From: Nocardia speluncae NBRC 108251
GTDB taxonomy: Bacteria > Actinomycetota > Actinomycetes > Mycobacteriales > Mycobacteriaceae
NCBI RefSeq assembly: GCF_001613245.1
Contig: NZ_BDBZ01000036.1
Span: 124,001 to 188,000, forward strand
Length of the DNA: 64,000 bases
Direction of reading: 5' to 3'
Shown: positions 42,511 to 50,395 of the stretch, piece after piece
How positions within the stretch are numbered: the stretch's first letter is position 1
Layout: the number at the start of each line of letters is the position of its first letter
Made by a program: the position numbers and the translations under genes
Notes under the pieces: generated by a model
The model's database searches: none
The model's input: the letters and a program-made list of their open reading frames with translations, nothing else
What the model was told of the DNA's origin: nothing

Positions 42511-43299
42511 TTGTCTTATATCGACTATTCCGTCGCCGATAAGATCGCGACGATCACGCTGAACCGGCCCGAAGCGGCGAATGCCCAGAATTCTGCGTTG
42601 CTGGACGAATTGGATGCTGCGTGGACTCGTGCCGCCGACGACGACGATGCCGTGGTGATCGTCTTGAATGCGGCCGGAAAACATTTCTCGGCGGGGCACG
42701 ACCTCAAAGACGACAGCTGGCCCAAACCGGAAAAGATCACCCTCGACTGGATCTACCGGACCGAGAGCCGCCGGTATCTGGAATACACACTGCGGTGGCG
42801 TAATGTGCCCAAACCCTCGATCGCGGCCGTCCAGGGCCGCTGTATCGCCGGCGGGCTCATGCTGTGCTGGCCGTGCGATCTGATCGTCGCCGCGGACAAT
42901 GCGCTGTTCTCCGACCCGGTGGCGATGATGGGGATCGGTGGCGTCGAATATCACGGCCATACCTGGGAACTCGGTCACCGCAAGGCCAAGGAGATCCTGT
43001 TCACCGGCCGTCCGGTAACGGCGCAGGAGGCCGAACAGGCCGGGATGGTCAATATGGTGGTGCCGCTGGCGGAGTTACCGGCCAAGACCACGGAACTCGC
43101 GGGCCAGATCGCGAAGATGCCGCCGTTCGGTTTGCGCCAGGCCAAGCGGGCGGTGAACCAGACAATGGATGTGCAGGGCTTCTACGCTGCGATCCAATCG
43201 GTATTCGATATCCATTCGACCGGACACGGGAACGCACTGAGTGTGAGTGGTTACCCGATCCTGGTGGATCTGGACCAGATGAAGACGAATATGAAGTAG
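42511..43299 (+). CDS. Enoyl-CoA hydratase/isomerase family protein
   Basis: A 262-residue crotonase-fold protein. AGKHFSAGHDLKD (about 58) and QGRCIAGGLMLCWPCDL (about 108) form the oxyanion hole. The residues after the second element differ from standard hydratases (AMMGIGGVEYHGHTW), a pattern seen in an actinobacterial subgroup of unknown reaction. The start is TTG 42511, 7 bases after GAGGAG; the upstream in-frame sequence is not conserved-looking. It follows the dehydrogenase by 141 bases and is probably in the same unit. Confidence 0.8.
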   Translation: MSYIDYSVADKIATITLNRPEAANAQNSALLDELDAAWTRAADDDDAVVIVLNAAGKHFSAGHDLKDDSWPKPEKITLDWIYRTESRRYLEYTLRWRNVPKPSIAAVQGRCIAGGLMLCWPCDLIVAADNALFSDPVAMMGIGGVEYHGHTWELGHRKAKEILFTGRPVTAQEAEQAGMVNMVVPLAELPAKTTELAGQIAKMPPFGLRQAKRAVNQTMDVQGFYAAIQSVFDIHSTGHGNALSVSGYPILVDLDQMKTNMK

Positions 43300-43320
43300 T
43301 GAAGTGGGGCCCTCGAGGGA

Positions 43321-43473
43321 ATGGCGGCCGACCCGCGCGCCCAGGGGACGAGAGTGACCGTGTCGGCTGTGGAGGTCGCCGCCGGCAAGACCGCCGACGT
43401 GACCTACACCCTGCTGCTGGGCGGAACACGAGTGCCACCTGGGCGGCGATTTAACCGGATAATAGCCCGGTAA
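43321..43473 (+). pseudogene. Fragment of an MTB12-like (low-molecular-weight antigen) domain
   Basis: A 50-residue frame from ATG 43321 contains VTVSAVEVAAGKTADVTYTLLLGG, the central beta-hairpin pattern of the MTB12-like domain. It aligns with TALTTVEIADVVVLDPAHAELRFTLNISG in the intact lipoprotein just downstream. There is no signal peptide and the C-terminal Trp/Cys part is missing. It looks like the remnant of a paralogue. Confidence 0.5.
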
Positions 43474-43583
43474 AATCGACGAAACCGGCTTTGGGTGAGG
43501 TGGTGTCGGGCTAAGCTCCCCGCGGCATCCGTAGAACATGGTTTCCATGGGCGCCGATCATCACTCTCCAGAAAGACGAACCG

Positions 43584-44135
43584 ATGTCACGAAGACACCG
43601 GGTAGCGCGAACTGCCGCTGCCTGTGGAATCGCGCTCTCGCTGAGCGCGATCACGGGCTGCGGCAATTTCTTCGGGCCCGACAACTGTTATGTCCTACCG
43701 GCGACGGAGGCGCCCGCCACCGAAGTCTCCGCCGGAAGCCCCGGGGCGGCGAACCCCGGAGCGGGCGTCGCCATCTCGGACTCGCCGGCCGCCGCTGCCG
43801 CCGCGATAACCGGTGTCTACCAAGCGTTCTTCGCGCCCGCGACCGCCACCGAGGATCGGATGGCGCTGGTAGAACGCGGGACGGATTTCGACACCGAGAT
43901 CGCCGGGATGGCGAACCATATCCGCACTGCGCTCACCACGGTGGAGATCGCCGATGTGGTGGTACTCGACCCGGCCCACGCCGAATTGCGATTCACCTTG
44001 AATATCTCCGGTAATCCGGTGGTGAGCAACCAGATCGGCCATGCAGTGCGGGAGCCGAACGGCTGGAAGATCTCCGCCACCACGATGTGCGGCCTTGTCA
44101 CGATTTCGGGGGGAATGTCGCAGGCCTGCGCATAG
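43584..44135 (+). CDS. MTB12-like secreted lipoprotein
   Basis: A 183-residue lipoprotein. The basic start MSRRHR, a hydrophobic stretch and lipobox ITGC (Cys about residue 26) lead into an Ala/Pro/Thr linker and a ~110-residue domain with the order helix (AAAAAITGVYQAFF), strand pair, W-K-I-S and final CGL, resembling mycobacterial low-molecular-weight antigen MTB12. That family is secreted and of unknown function. It does not look like part of the catabolic pathway and may be an older resident between operons. Confidence 0.65.
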   Translation: MSRRHRVARTAAACGIALSLSAITGCGNFFGPDNCYVLPATEAPATEVSAGSPGAANPGAGVAISDSPAAAAAAITGVYQAFFAPATATEDRMALVERGTDFDTEIAGMANHIRTALTTVEIADVVVLDPAHAELRFTLNISGNPVVSNQIGHAVREPNGWKISATTMCGLVTISGGMSQACA

Positions 44136-44153
44136 CGAGCGCTGCATCTGCGG

Positions 44154-45050
44154 CTAGAGCTGCGCCAGCCGGGGGGCGTAGCCGAGCTCGCGCAGCGTCG
44201 CCCCGGCCTCACGGGTGAGATCGCGGGAGCTGCCGAGCAATCCGTCCAGCACCAGGACCCGCCGGTAATGGTGGTGGAATTCGTGCTCGGCGGTGAAACC
44301 GATCCCGCCCAGCACCTGCTGGCAGTGGCGCGCGGTCACCAGCGCCGCGCGACCGGCGGCGGCCTTCGCGAGCGCGGCGGCGAGGCTGTCGTACTGCTGC
44401 GGTACGGCGGACTCGGGATGGGCCCGATGGTGCGCATCGGACGGTCCCACCGCCAGTGCTGCCTCGGCGCCTTCGATGGCGACCAGGGTTTCGGCCAGCC
44501 GGTGCCGGATGGCCTGGAAACCCGCGACCGGTTTGCCGAACTGCACCCGCTCGAGCGCGTGGCGGCGAGCCAGCGCGAGCATGGCACGCGCCGAGCCGGT
44601 CAGCCACCAGGCCAGTGCGCGGCGCGCCTGGGCGAGTGGAACAGGTTCGGCGGCAGGAGATTCGGTGGGCCGACCGACGGTGATCAGCGGCAGTTCGGGG
44701 TCGAGGAGGACGACCGGCCCGTTTTGCTGGGCCTCGTCCGGGGTGCCGCCATGGGCGGGGCCGGTATCGTCTCGCCAGAGCACCCAGCGGCCGCCGGTGA
44801 ACGGCAGCGGTATCGATTCGCCGAACGGGTGGCCTGCCGCATGCGCCAGCACATCGTTGATCAACGGTGCGTGGGCCCCGGCCTCGCCGAGTAGCCGGAA
44901 GGCGAGGGGCACGGCGATATCGGCGCTGTCGGTGAGCAGCTCGTACCAGCCGAGGTCACGCAGCGCCGAATGGAGTTCGGCACCGGTGGCCGCGGCCATT
45001 GTTCCGCGCAGCGTATCGGTGAGCAGAATCTGTTCGGCGGCGTCCACCAC
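44154..45050 (-). CDS. Acyl-CoA dehydrogenase family, small subunit type
   Basis: A 298-residue acyl-CoA dehydrogenase-fold protein with reduced N-terminal domain. LERVQFGKPVAGFQAIRHRLAE (about 167) and QQVLGGIGFTAEHEFHHHYRR (about 245) are the typical small-subunit motifs, with Glu in TAEHEF as possible catalytic base. GTG 45050 and GTG 45047 are both possible; AAGGAG lies 3 or 6 bases before them. It directly follows the large dehydrogenase gene, so the two should form an alpha2-beta2 enzyme. Last gene of the long leftward operon. Confidence 0.82.
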   Translation of the reverse strand: MVDAAEQILLTDTLRGTMAAATGAELHSALRDLGWYELLTDSADIAVPLAFRLLGEAGAHAPLINDVLAHAAGHPFGESIPLPFTGGRWVLWRDDTGPAHGGTPDEAQQNGPVVLLDPELPLITVGRPTESPAAEPVPLAQARRALAWWLTGSARAMLALARRHALERVQFGKPVAGFQAIRHRLAETLVAIEGAEAALAVGPSDAHHRAHPESAVPQQYDSLAAALAKAAAGRAALVTARHCQQVLGGIGFTAEHEFHHHYRRVLVLDGLLGSSRDLTREAGATLRELGYAPRLAQL

Positions 45051-46316
45051 TCACTCCTTTCCCAGGTCGAGCAGGCGGCGGGCAATGATGTTGCGCTGGA
45101 TCTCGGCGGTGCCGCCGTAGATGGTCGCCGCGCGGGAGTACAGGAATTCCGGACGCCATCCGGAATCGGCGAGTTCGATTTCGCCGGGCAGCAGATCGCG
45201 GGCGGTATCGAAGAGCTGTTGTTCGGCGGTGGCCAGCAGCACTTTGTCGATCGAGGTGTCCGGGCCCAATGCGGCCCCGCCCCCCAGGCGCTGCTGGGTG
45301 CCGCGCGACCGGCAGCGCACGGTGTGCAACGCCAGATAGGCGGCGCCGAGAGCGGTGTCGTCTGCCTCCGCGGTCTGGTCGAGGAGGCGGTCGAGCCGGG
45401 TGAACAGATGCGCTATCCGATGCCAGAAACAGGTGGACCGCTCGTAGGGCAGCAGATCCATCGCGACCCGCCAGCCGTCGCCGGGCCGGCCCAGCATCCG
45501 CGATTCGCCGATCACCACATCGTCGAAGTACACCTCGGCGAATTCGTCGACCCCGTGCATGGTGCGCAGCGGCCGGACAGTGATCCCCGGGGAGTCCATA
45601 TCGACGAAGAACGCGGTGATTCCGTCGTGGCCCGGACCGGTGCGGGTCAGCAGGACACAGCGGGACGCGAACTGCGCGAGGCTGGTCCATACCTTCTGCC
45701 CGTTGATCACCCACCGGTCGCCGCGTTGTTCGGCGCGGGTCCGCAAAGAGGCCAGGTCCGAGCCCGAACCCGGCTCGGAGAAACCCTGGCACCACTGTTC
45801 ACTACCGTCCAGCAGTCGTGGCACCATTTCGGCGGCCAGCTCCGGGCGGGCATAGGAGATCATGGTGGGGGCCAGCACCTCCACCATGGAGTAGATCCCC
45901 GGCTCGGCCAGGCCACGGCTCGCGACCTCTTCACCGAGCACCGCCCGCAGCAGCGCCGGACCGCCCAGCCCGCCGACTGCCTCGGGCCACCCGTAACGCA
46001 TCCAACCGGCCTCGAACAGCGCCCGCCGGACCCGGCCCAGCTGCGCGACCTGCGCGTCGAAACCGGGTGCGGGCCCGGGGGAGAGGTTGTTCTCGTCGAG
46101 CCAGGCGCGCACCCGAGTCCGGAACTCCCCGACCTCCGCTACCGCCTCCGGGCCTGACTCGCTCATGCTGTGTCGATCGGGCATGGGCGAGGGCCCTGCG
46201 TGGTGACGCTTCGCTACCGCCTCCGGGCCTGACTCGCTCATGCTGTGTCGATCGGGCATGGGCGAGGGCCCTGCGTGGTGACGCTTCGCTACCGCCTCCG
46301 GGCCTGACTCGCTCAT
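45051..46316 (-). CDS. Acyl-CoA dehydrogenase, large partner with repeat-extended N-terminus
   Basis: A 371-residue dehydrogenase core (from ATG 46166), or 421 residues from ATG 46316. Core motifs: WCQGFSEPGSGSDLASL, INGQKVWTS and YGGTAEIQRN with the catalytic Glu. The N-terminus is extended by two exact 25-residue copies beginning MSESGPEAVAKRHH, produced by an in-frame 75-base tandem duplication; each copy carries its own ATG. ATG 46316 overlaps the upstream stop (ATGA), so it was probably the original start site and is used here; internal starts at 46241 and 46166 are possible. Confidence 0.8.
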   Translation of the reverse strand: MSESGPEAVAKRHHAGPSPMPDRHSMSESGPEAVAKRHHAGPSPMPDRHSMSESGPEAVAEVGEFRTRVRAWLDENNLSPGPAPGFDAQVAQLGRVRRALFEAGWMRYGWPEAVGGLGGPALLRAVLGEEVASRGLAEPGIYSMVEVLAPTMISYARPELAAEMVPRLLDGSEQWCQGFSEPGSGSDLASLRTRAEQRGDRWVINGQKVWTSLAQFASRCVLLTRTGPGHDGITAFFVDMDSPGITVRPLRTMHGVDEFAEVYFDDVVIGESRMLGRPGDGWRVAMDLLPYERSTCFWHRIAHLFTRLDRLLDQTAEADDTALGAAYLALHTVRCRSRGTQQRLGGGAALGPDTSIDKVLLATAEQQLFDTARDLLPGEIELADSGWRPEFLYSRAATIYGGTAEIQRNIIARRLLDLGKE

Positions 46317-46318
46317 GC
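46138..46318. repeat. 75-base tandem repeat, 2.4 copies, at a gene junction
   Basis: Copies at 46138-46212 and 46213-46287 are identical, followed by a 31-base third part (46288-46318). Each copy carries, on the minus strand, ATGAGCGAGTCAGG, the start of the dehydrogenase gene. 75 bases equals 25 codons, so the frame is kept. Recent duplication is implied by perfect identity. Confidence 0.9.
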
Positions 46319-46729
46319 CGAGGGCCGCTCGAAGGCGTGTGGGATACCGGAATCGTGGATACCGCTGCGCCGGATGAAGGTCATCGCGCGGGTGGCCAGG
46401 CGCCAGCCCCGGTCGGTGCGCCGGTAGGTGTCGGTGTAGTACCCGATCCGCATATCGTGGGTCGACTGCTCCACGAAACACAGCGGCTGCGTGCCGGTGC
46501 CGGTATCGCCGTCCAGTTCGATCAGCGGGGTCCCGGTGAGGAACAGGCCCTTCGGCGCGGCGTCGACGAGTTCGGGGAACACGTCGAGGGTGTAGGTGTC
46601 GCCGAACGCGCTGTAGCTGCCGTCGGGAGTGAATACGCCGACCAGGCCGTCGATATCGCCCTTGGTGATGGTCACCGCGTAGCGGGCGAGCAGCTGCTGG
46701 ATTTCGATCAGGTCATCGTGTGCTGCCAT
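46313..46729 (-). CDS. NTF2/SnoaL-like small protein
   Basis: A 138-residue NTF2-like fold protein: helix EIQQLLARYAVTITKGDIDGL, strand TPDGSYSAFGD, and DMRIGYYTDTYRRTDRGWRLATRAMTFIRR near the C-terminus. It may be an isomerase, dehydratase or oxygenase accessory. It overlaps the amidohydrolase gene by 17 bases upstream and the dehydrogenase start by 4 bases downstream, so all three are co-translated. The second NTF2-like protein of the island (compare 38094-38528). Confidence 0.8.
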   Translation of the reverse strand: MAAHDDLIEIQQLLARYAVTITKGDIDGLVGVFTPDGSYSAFGDTYTLDVFPELVDAAPKGLFLTGTPLIELDGDTGTGTQPLCFVEQSTHDMRIGYYTDTYRRTDRGWRLATRAMTFIRRSGIHDSGIPHAFERPSA

Positions 46730-47927
46730 AGACCTTTCCGCCTTTCATCACGAACCGCACCTGCTGGGTGACGGTGATATCGGCCAGCGGATCACCGGGT
46801 ACCCCGATCACATCCGCCAGCAGGCCCTCGGCGAGCCGGCCGCGGTCGGAGACCTGGATGAGCTCGGCGGCGACGACCGTCGCCGCCCGCAGCACCGACA
46901 GCGGATCGAGTCCCCGCTCGACCAGAGCCACCAGCTCGTCGGCATTGCGGCCGTGTGGGATCGCCGGCGCGTCGGTGCCTACGGCGATCTTCACCCCCGC
47001 GTCGAAGGCGGCTTTCACCGATGTCCGGGCGCGCGGGAACATTTCGGCCGCCTTGGCCTGGAGTTCCGGTGCCGCCTTGGAGACATCCATGGCATCGGCC
47101 AAGCGTGTGGTCGGCACCATATAGGTGCCTTCCCGGACCATGAGGGCGATGGCTTCGTCGTCGATCAGGAAACCGTGTTCGATACAGTCGATTCCGGCCC
47201 CGACCGCTTCTTTCACCGCCTCCGCGCCGTGGGTGTGCGCGGCCACCCGCATGCCGCGGCGATGCGCCTCGTCCACGATCGCCCGCAGTTCCTCGGTCGA
47301 ATAATGCTGTGCGCCCGGCGCTCCCGTCATCGACATCACGCCACCGGAGACACAGACCTTGATCAGCTGGGCGCCGTGTTTGATCTGGTACCGCACCGCT
47401 TTGCGTACCTCGTCGACACCGTTGGCGATGCCTTCTTCGAGGGTCAGCTTCAGCACATCGGGGGCGAAGGCCGAGAACATTGTGGGGTCCAGATGTCCGC
47501 CGGTGGGGGTGATGGCATGGCCGGCCGGCACGATGCGCGGACCGTCGATCCAGCCGGCATCTATCGCCTTTCCCAGCGCGACATCCAGCAGATATCCGCC
47601 GGTTTTGACGAACAACCCGAGGTTGCGCACGGTGGTGAACCCCGCACGCAGCGTGCGCCGGGCATTTCCGACCGCGCGCAGCATCCGCAGCGGCGGGTCG
47701 TCCTGTACCGAGGAACTCAGTCCGGTTTCGCCCCGTCCGCCCATCAGGAGGTTCACTTCCATATCCATCAACCCCGGCAGCAGGACGAGATCGCCGAGGT
47801 CGATGATCTCGCCCTCCGGTTCGCCGCCGACGCCGACGATCCGGTCCCCTTCGATGCGCAGGATGCCGGGCCGGACGATTTCGCCGGAGTCCACATCGAG
47901 CAGCCCGGCGGCCCGCAGTGTCAACAT
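46713..47927 (-). CDS. Amidohydrolase-family protein lacking the HxH motif
   Basis: A 404-residue TIM-barrel protein of the imidazolonepropionase/prolidase-like amidohydrolase group. Later metal-site residues look intact: the Lys for carboxylation (QLIKVCVSGG about 190), His in VAAHTHG (about 225), His in CIEHGFL (about 245) and Asp in AVGTDAP (about 315). The usual first motif D-x-HxH reads GLMDMEVNL (52-60), with Glu57 and Asn59 in place of both histidines, so a one-metal or altered site is likely. It might open a ring lactone or lactam. It starts 2 bases after the 113-residue gene. Confidence 0.8.
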   Translation of the reverse strand: MLTLRAAGLLDVDSGEIVRPGILRIEGDRIVGVGGEPEGEIIDLGDLVLLPGLMDMEVNLLMGGRGETGLSSSVQDDPPLRMLRAVGNARRTLRAGFTTVRNLGLFVKTGGYLLDVALGKAIDAGWIDGPRIVPAGHAITPTGGHLDPTMFSAFAPDVLKLTLEEGIANGVDEVRKAVRYQIKHGAQLIKVCVSGGVMSMTGAPGAQHYSTEELRAIVDEAHRRGMRVAAHTHGAEAVKEAVGAGIDCIEHGFLIDDEAIALMVREGTYMVPTTRLADAMDVSKAAPELQAKAAEMFPRARTSVKAAFDAGVKIAVGTDAPAIPHGRNADELVALVERGLDPLSVLRAATVVAAELIQVSDRGRLAEGLLADVIGVPGDPLADITVTQQVRFVMKGGKVYGSTR

Positions 47928-47929
47928 GG

Positions 47930-48271
47930 CTACACCACCGGTTCGCGCACGATGTCCAGGTAGGCCGCGCCGCTGTCGGGCACCCGCGGCTGTTTCCAGA
48001 CCTCTACCGGGAACGATGCCATCACCAGCGACTGCATCAGGTGGAACAGGTTGCGGGCGTCGTCGGGCAGGTCGTCGAGGTCGTACCGGTCGCAGTAGGC
48101 GATGGCATCCTCGAGCCGCGCCATAGCGGCGTCGTAGAAGTCCTGCATCTCCGGCATCGTGGAGGCCAGCCGTTTGGCGTACCGCTCGGGTTCGGTGGGC
48201 AGGATCCAGTCCGCGAATTGCGCCAGATCGGCGAATTCGGTGGGCAACGCTGTCGTGTCCTCAGTTGCCAT
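47930..48271 (-). CDS. Conserved hypothetical protein linked to Rieske oxygenase (113 aa)
   Basis: An unrecognised 113-residue acidic, helical protein (LAQFADWILPTEPERYAKRL, EMQDFYDAAMARLEDAIAY) with no signal peptide. It overlaps the Rieske oxygenase gene by 11 bases, implying coupled synthesis, and could be a small accessory or stabilising subunit. It does not resemble the NTF2-like beta subunits of classical ring-hydroxylating oxygenases. Confidence 0.65.
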   Translation of the reverse strand: MATEDTTALPTEFADLAQFADWILPTEPERYAKRLASTMPEMQDFYDAAMARLEDAIAYCDRYDLDDLPDDARNLFHLMQSLVMASFPVEVWKQPRVPDSGAAYLDIVREPVV

Positions 48272-49523
48272 TGCGGTATTCCTCGACTTTCTTCTGCGCG
48301 GTCTTGTGCAGGTGGCGGAGCAGGATCTCCTGGTCGTTGAGCGGGAAATCGGTCACCGTGCGGGTCGCGATCATCGTCTGGGTCGCCTCGAGGGTGTTCG
48401 CGTCCTGCAGCGCGTATTCCTTGAAGGTCACGCCGGCCAGCTCCTGGGCCAGCCGCTCCCGAGCCGTTTTCGCCGGCACGAAATACAGGTTGGCCTCGAA
48501 GATGTGCCTGTCCACGGCGGTCGGCCAGTAGTGGTAAGTGAGGTACCAGCCCGGCGCCCAGAACAGCAGCGAGAAGTTCGGCCAGATCTCGAATTCATCC
48601 ACCCCCCAGGCCCGGTGGCCGGCCGGGTTGATCCCCACGGGCAGCGGGTCCAGGCCGTCGATATCGGGGCGGTCCCACGGTCCGAACAGTCCGCTGCGCA
48701 GGATGCGCTCGATCGGTTTGACCATGTTCAGGTCCTTGGGCGGCGCCATCCCGCCCCACGACGAGATCATCGAATGCGGCGGCTGCAATTCGTAGTGCAG
48801 GGCCTCGTAGCCGTAACCGGCGAGCTTGTCGGCCTCGTCCTTGACCGCCTGCTTCATATGCAGGATCGGCGCGTGATAGAACTCGGCGAACGCGTCGATG
48901 AACAGTTTCCAGTTGCTGCCGACCTCGGCCTTGTAACTGAACACCTCGGTCATCTCGTGGAACGGATAACCCTCCAGCCCCTTGATCATCGGGCCGAGGA
49001 AGGTGGTCAGCGGTTCGGCGTCCTGATCGAGGTTGATGAAGATGAACCCCTCCCACACCTCGCACCGCACGTCCTTGAGCCCGTAGTCGGCGCGGTCCAG
49101 GCCGAAGAATTCCTTCTCCTGCTGGACGAAGGTCAGTTCGCCCTCGAGGCTGTAGCGCCAGGCGTGGTACTTGCAGGTGAACTGTTTGCAGAAGCCCGAG
49201 GTCTCCTCGTTGGGGTAATCGTCCCAGACGAGTTTGTTGCCGCGGTGGCGGCAGACGTTGTGGTAGGCGTGGATCTCGTTGTCGTTACCGCGCACGATGA
49301 TCAGCGAGGTGCCGGCGGCGGAGAGTTCCTTGGTGAAGTAACTCCCCTTGCGCGGCAGCCGTTCCACGCGGCCGACATTGAGCCAGGTCTTCTTGAAGAT
49401 CGCCTCGCGCTCGTCCTCATAGAACTGCGGATCGATGGAATCGGAGTAGTCGACAGGCTCGGTGCCCAGATCCGGGTAGTGTTCGGTCCAGCTACCCGCC
49501 GCCGGTTTGTTGAAGTGTGCCAA
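48261..49523 (-). CDS. Rieske non-haem iron oxygenase, alpha subunit
   Basis: A 420-residue ring- or alicycle-hydroxylating oxygenase. The [2Fe-2S] ligands are Cys91-x-His93 and Cys117-x2-His120; the spacing is 23 rather than the usual 15-17 residues and contains an extra Cys112. The catalytic iron site is AEFYHAPILH (Glu214, His217, His222) with Asp210 before it. The start is TTG 49523, preceded by GAGAGG and lying 4 bases after the previous stop; no ATG fits. No reductase is adjacent; the KshB-like protein at 28003-29070, under the same operator type, is the likely electron donor. Confidence 0.87.
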   Translation of the reverse strand: MAHFNKPAAGSWTEHYPDLGTEPVDYSDSIDPQFYEDEREAIFKKTWLNVGRVERLPRKGSYFTKELSAAGTSLIIVRGNDNEIHAYHNVCRHRGNKLVWDDYPNEETSGFCKQFTCKYHAWRYSLEGELTFVQQEKEFFGLDRADYGLKDVRCEVWEGFIFINLDQDAEPLTTFLGPMIKGLEGYPFHEMTEVFSYKAEVGSNWKLFIDAFAEFYHAPILHMKQAVKDEADKLAGYGYEALHYELQPPHSMISSWGGMAPPKDLNMVKPIERILRSGLFGPWDRPDIDGLDPLPVGINPAGHRAWGVDEFEIWPNFSLLFWAPGWYLTYHYWPTAVDRHIFEANLYFVPAKTARERLAQELAGVTFKEYALQDANTLEATQTMIATRTVTDFPLNDQEILLRHLHKTAQKKVEEYRNGN

Positions 49524-49527
49524 GGGA

Positions 49528-50058
49528 TTACCTCTCGTACTCGGATCGTGTGCCGAAGGTGTTGAAGGCCGCGGCAAGTGTGTTGTAGGTGCCGATGGTG
49601 AAGATCAGGTCCATCCGCTGGTGTTCGTCGAGATGCGCGCACAGTCCGTCCCAGGTGGCGTCGGACAGGTTCGATTTCTCCTCGAGTTCGTCGACGGTGC
49701 GCAGGATCAGCTGATCGACCGCGTCGGCGGCCTCGCCCCGGGCGACCCCGGCGATCTCGTCGTCGGTGATTCCCTCCGTGCGCGCGGCTTCGCGATGGTG
49801 GTTCCACTCGTAGACACAGTCCCGCAGGTGCGCGACGCGCAGGATGGCGATCTCGCGCAGCCGGGCCGGGAGCGGTGACCGGAACAGTAGGTGGACGTTC
49901 AGAGTGAGGAACGCCTTGGTCAGCGCGGGGTGCCGGGCGAGTGTCGACAGGGCGTTGCTCGCCGACTCCGGGTTGCGCAACCTACGCGGCAGCATGACCC
50001 GCAGCGCGTCGTCGACGTCCTCGTCCCACCGGTCCGCGGGTAGCGGTGGTACTCGCAT
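49528..50058 (-). CDS. Carboxymuconolactone-decarboxylase/AhpD-family protein
   Basis: A 176-residue all-helical protein of the CMD/AhpD family. The conserved segment REIAILRVAHLRDCVYEWNHH (about 75-95) holds a single Cys and two His, unlike the Cys-x-x-Cys of peroxidase-type AhpD, which favours a decarboxylase, hydrolase or lyase role. ATG 50058 has GGAGG 4 bases upstream. First gene of the long leftward operon (to 44154); the operator at 50075 lies immediately before it. Confidence 0.8.
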   Translation of the reverse strand: MRVPPLPADRWDEDVDDALRVMLPRRLRNPESASNALSTLARHPALTKAFLTLNVHLLFRSPLPARLREIAILRVAHLRDCVYEWNHHREAARTEGITDDEIAGVARGEAADAVDQLILRTVDELEEKSNLSDATWDGLCAHLDEHQRMDLIFTIGTYNTLAAAFNTFGTRSEYER

Positions 50059-50074
50059 CGCGCCTCCTCTCGAT

Positions 50075-50089
50075 GAGAATGATATTCTC
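50075..50089. promoter_or_regulatory. Island operator GAGAAT-N3-ATTCTC (copy 5)
   Basis: GAGAATGATATTCTC, a perfect repeat identical to copy 1, lies 17 bases before the CMD-family gene and would overlap the promoter of the seven-gene leftward operon. Confidence 0.75.
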
Positions 50090-50255
50090 GCTTTCGGATA
50101 ACAGGTTTCCATGAGCCGACCGGATAGTCAACGTGAAGGTGTATCGACAGGTGGTGAGGCTGTCGTCGTGACCTTTGCGGCCGACCGGGTCGCGGCAGGT
50201 GTGGTCGCCCGCAGTGAGGTGTACCCGAAAAATAGGATATTGATTCTCGATAAGT

Positions 50256-50270
50256 GAGAAGCTAGTTTTC
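50256..50270. promoter_or_regulatory. Degenerate island operator before the transporter operon
   Basis: GAGAAGCTAGTTTTC matches GAGAAT-N3-ATTCTC at 9 of 12 conserved positions. It lies 126 bases before the binding-protein start, in the AT-richer part of the divergent region, and may extend the regulon to the transporter operon. Confidence 0.35.
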
Positions 50271-50395
50271 ATTCACCGAGAGCTGGGTACGGCGGTCAAT
50301 CGGCCAGGGTGTCCGACTCGAACTCGGTGTACGGGCGGGTCGCTCGCCCGATCACGATCGGCTGACCGATGGGGGTCAGCTCAGAAAGGACCATC

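Noticed and set aside
50244..50260. TTCTC-N7-GAGAA inverted repeat before the transporter operon
   Set aside because: The half-sites are in inside-out orientation relative to the island operator; the overlapping GAGAAG-CTA-GTTTTC site fits the pattern better.
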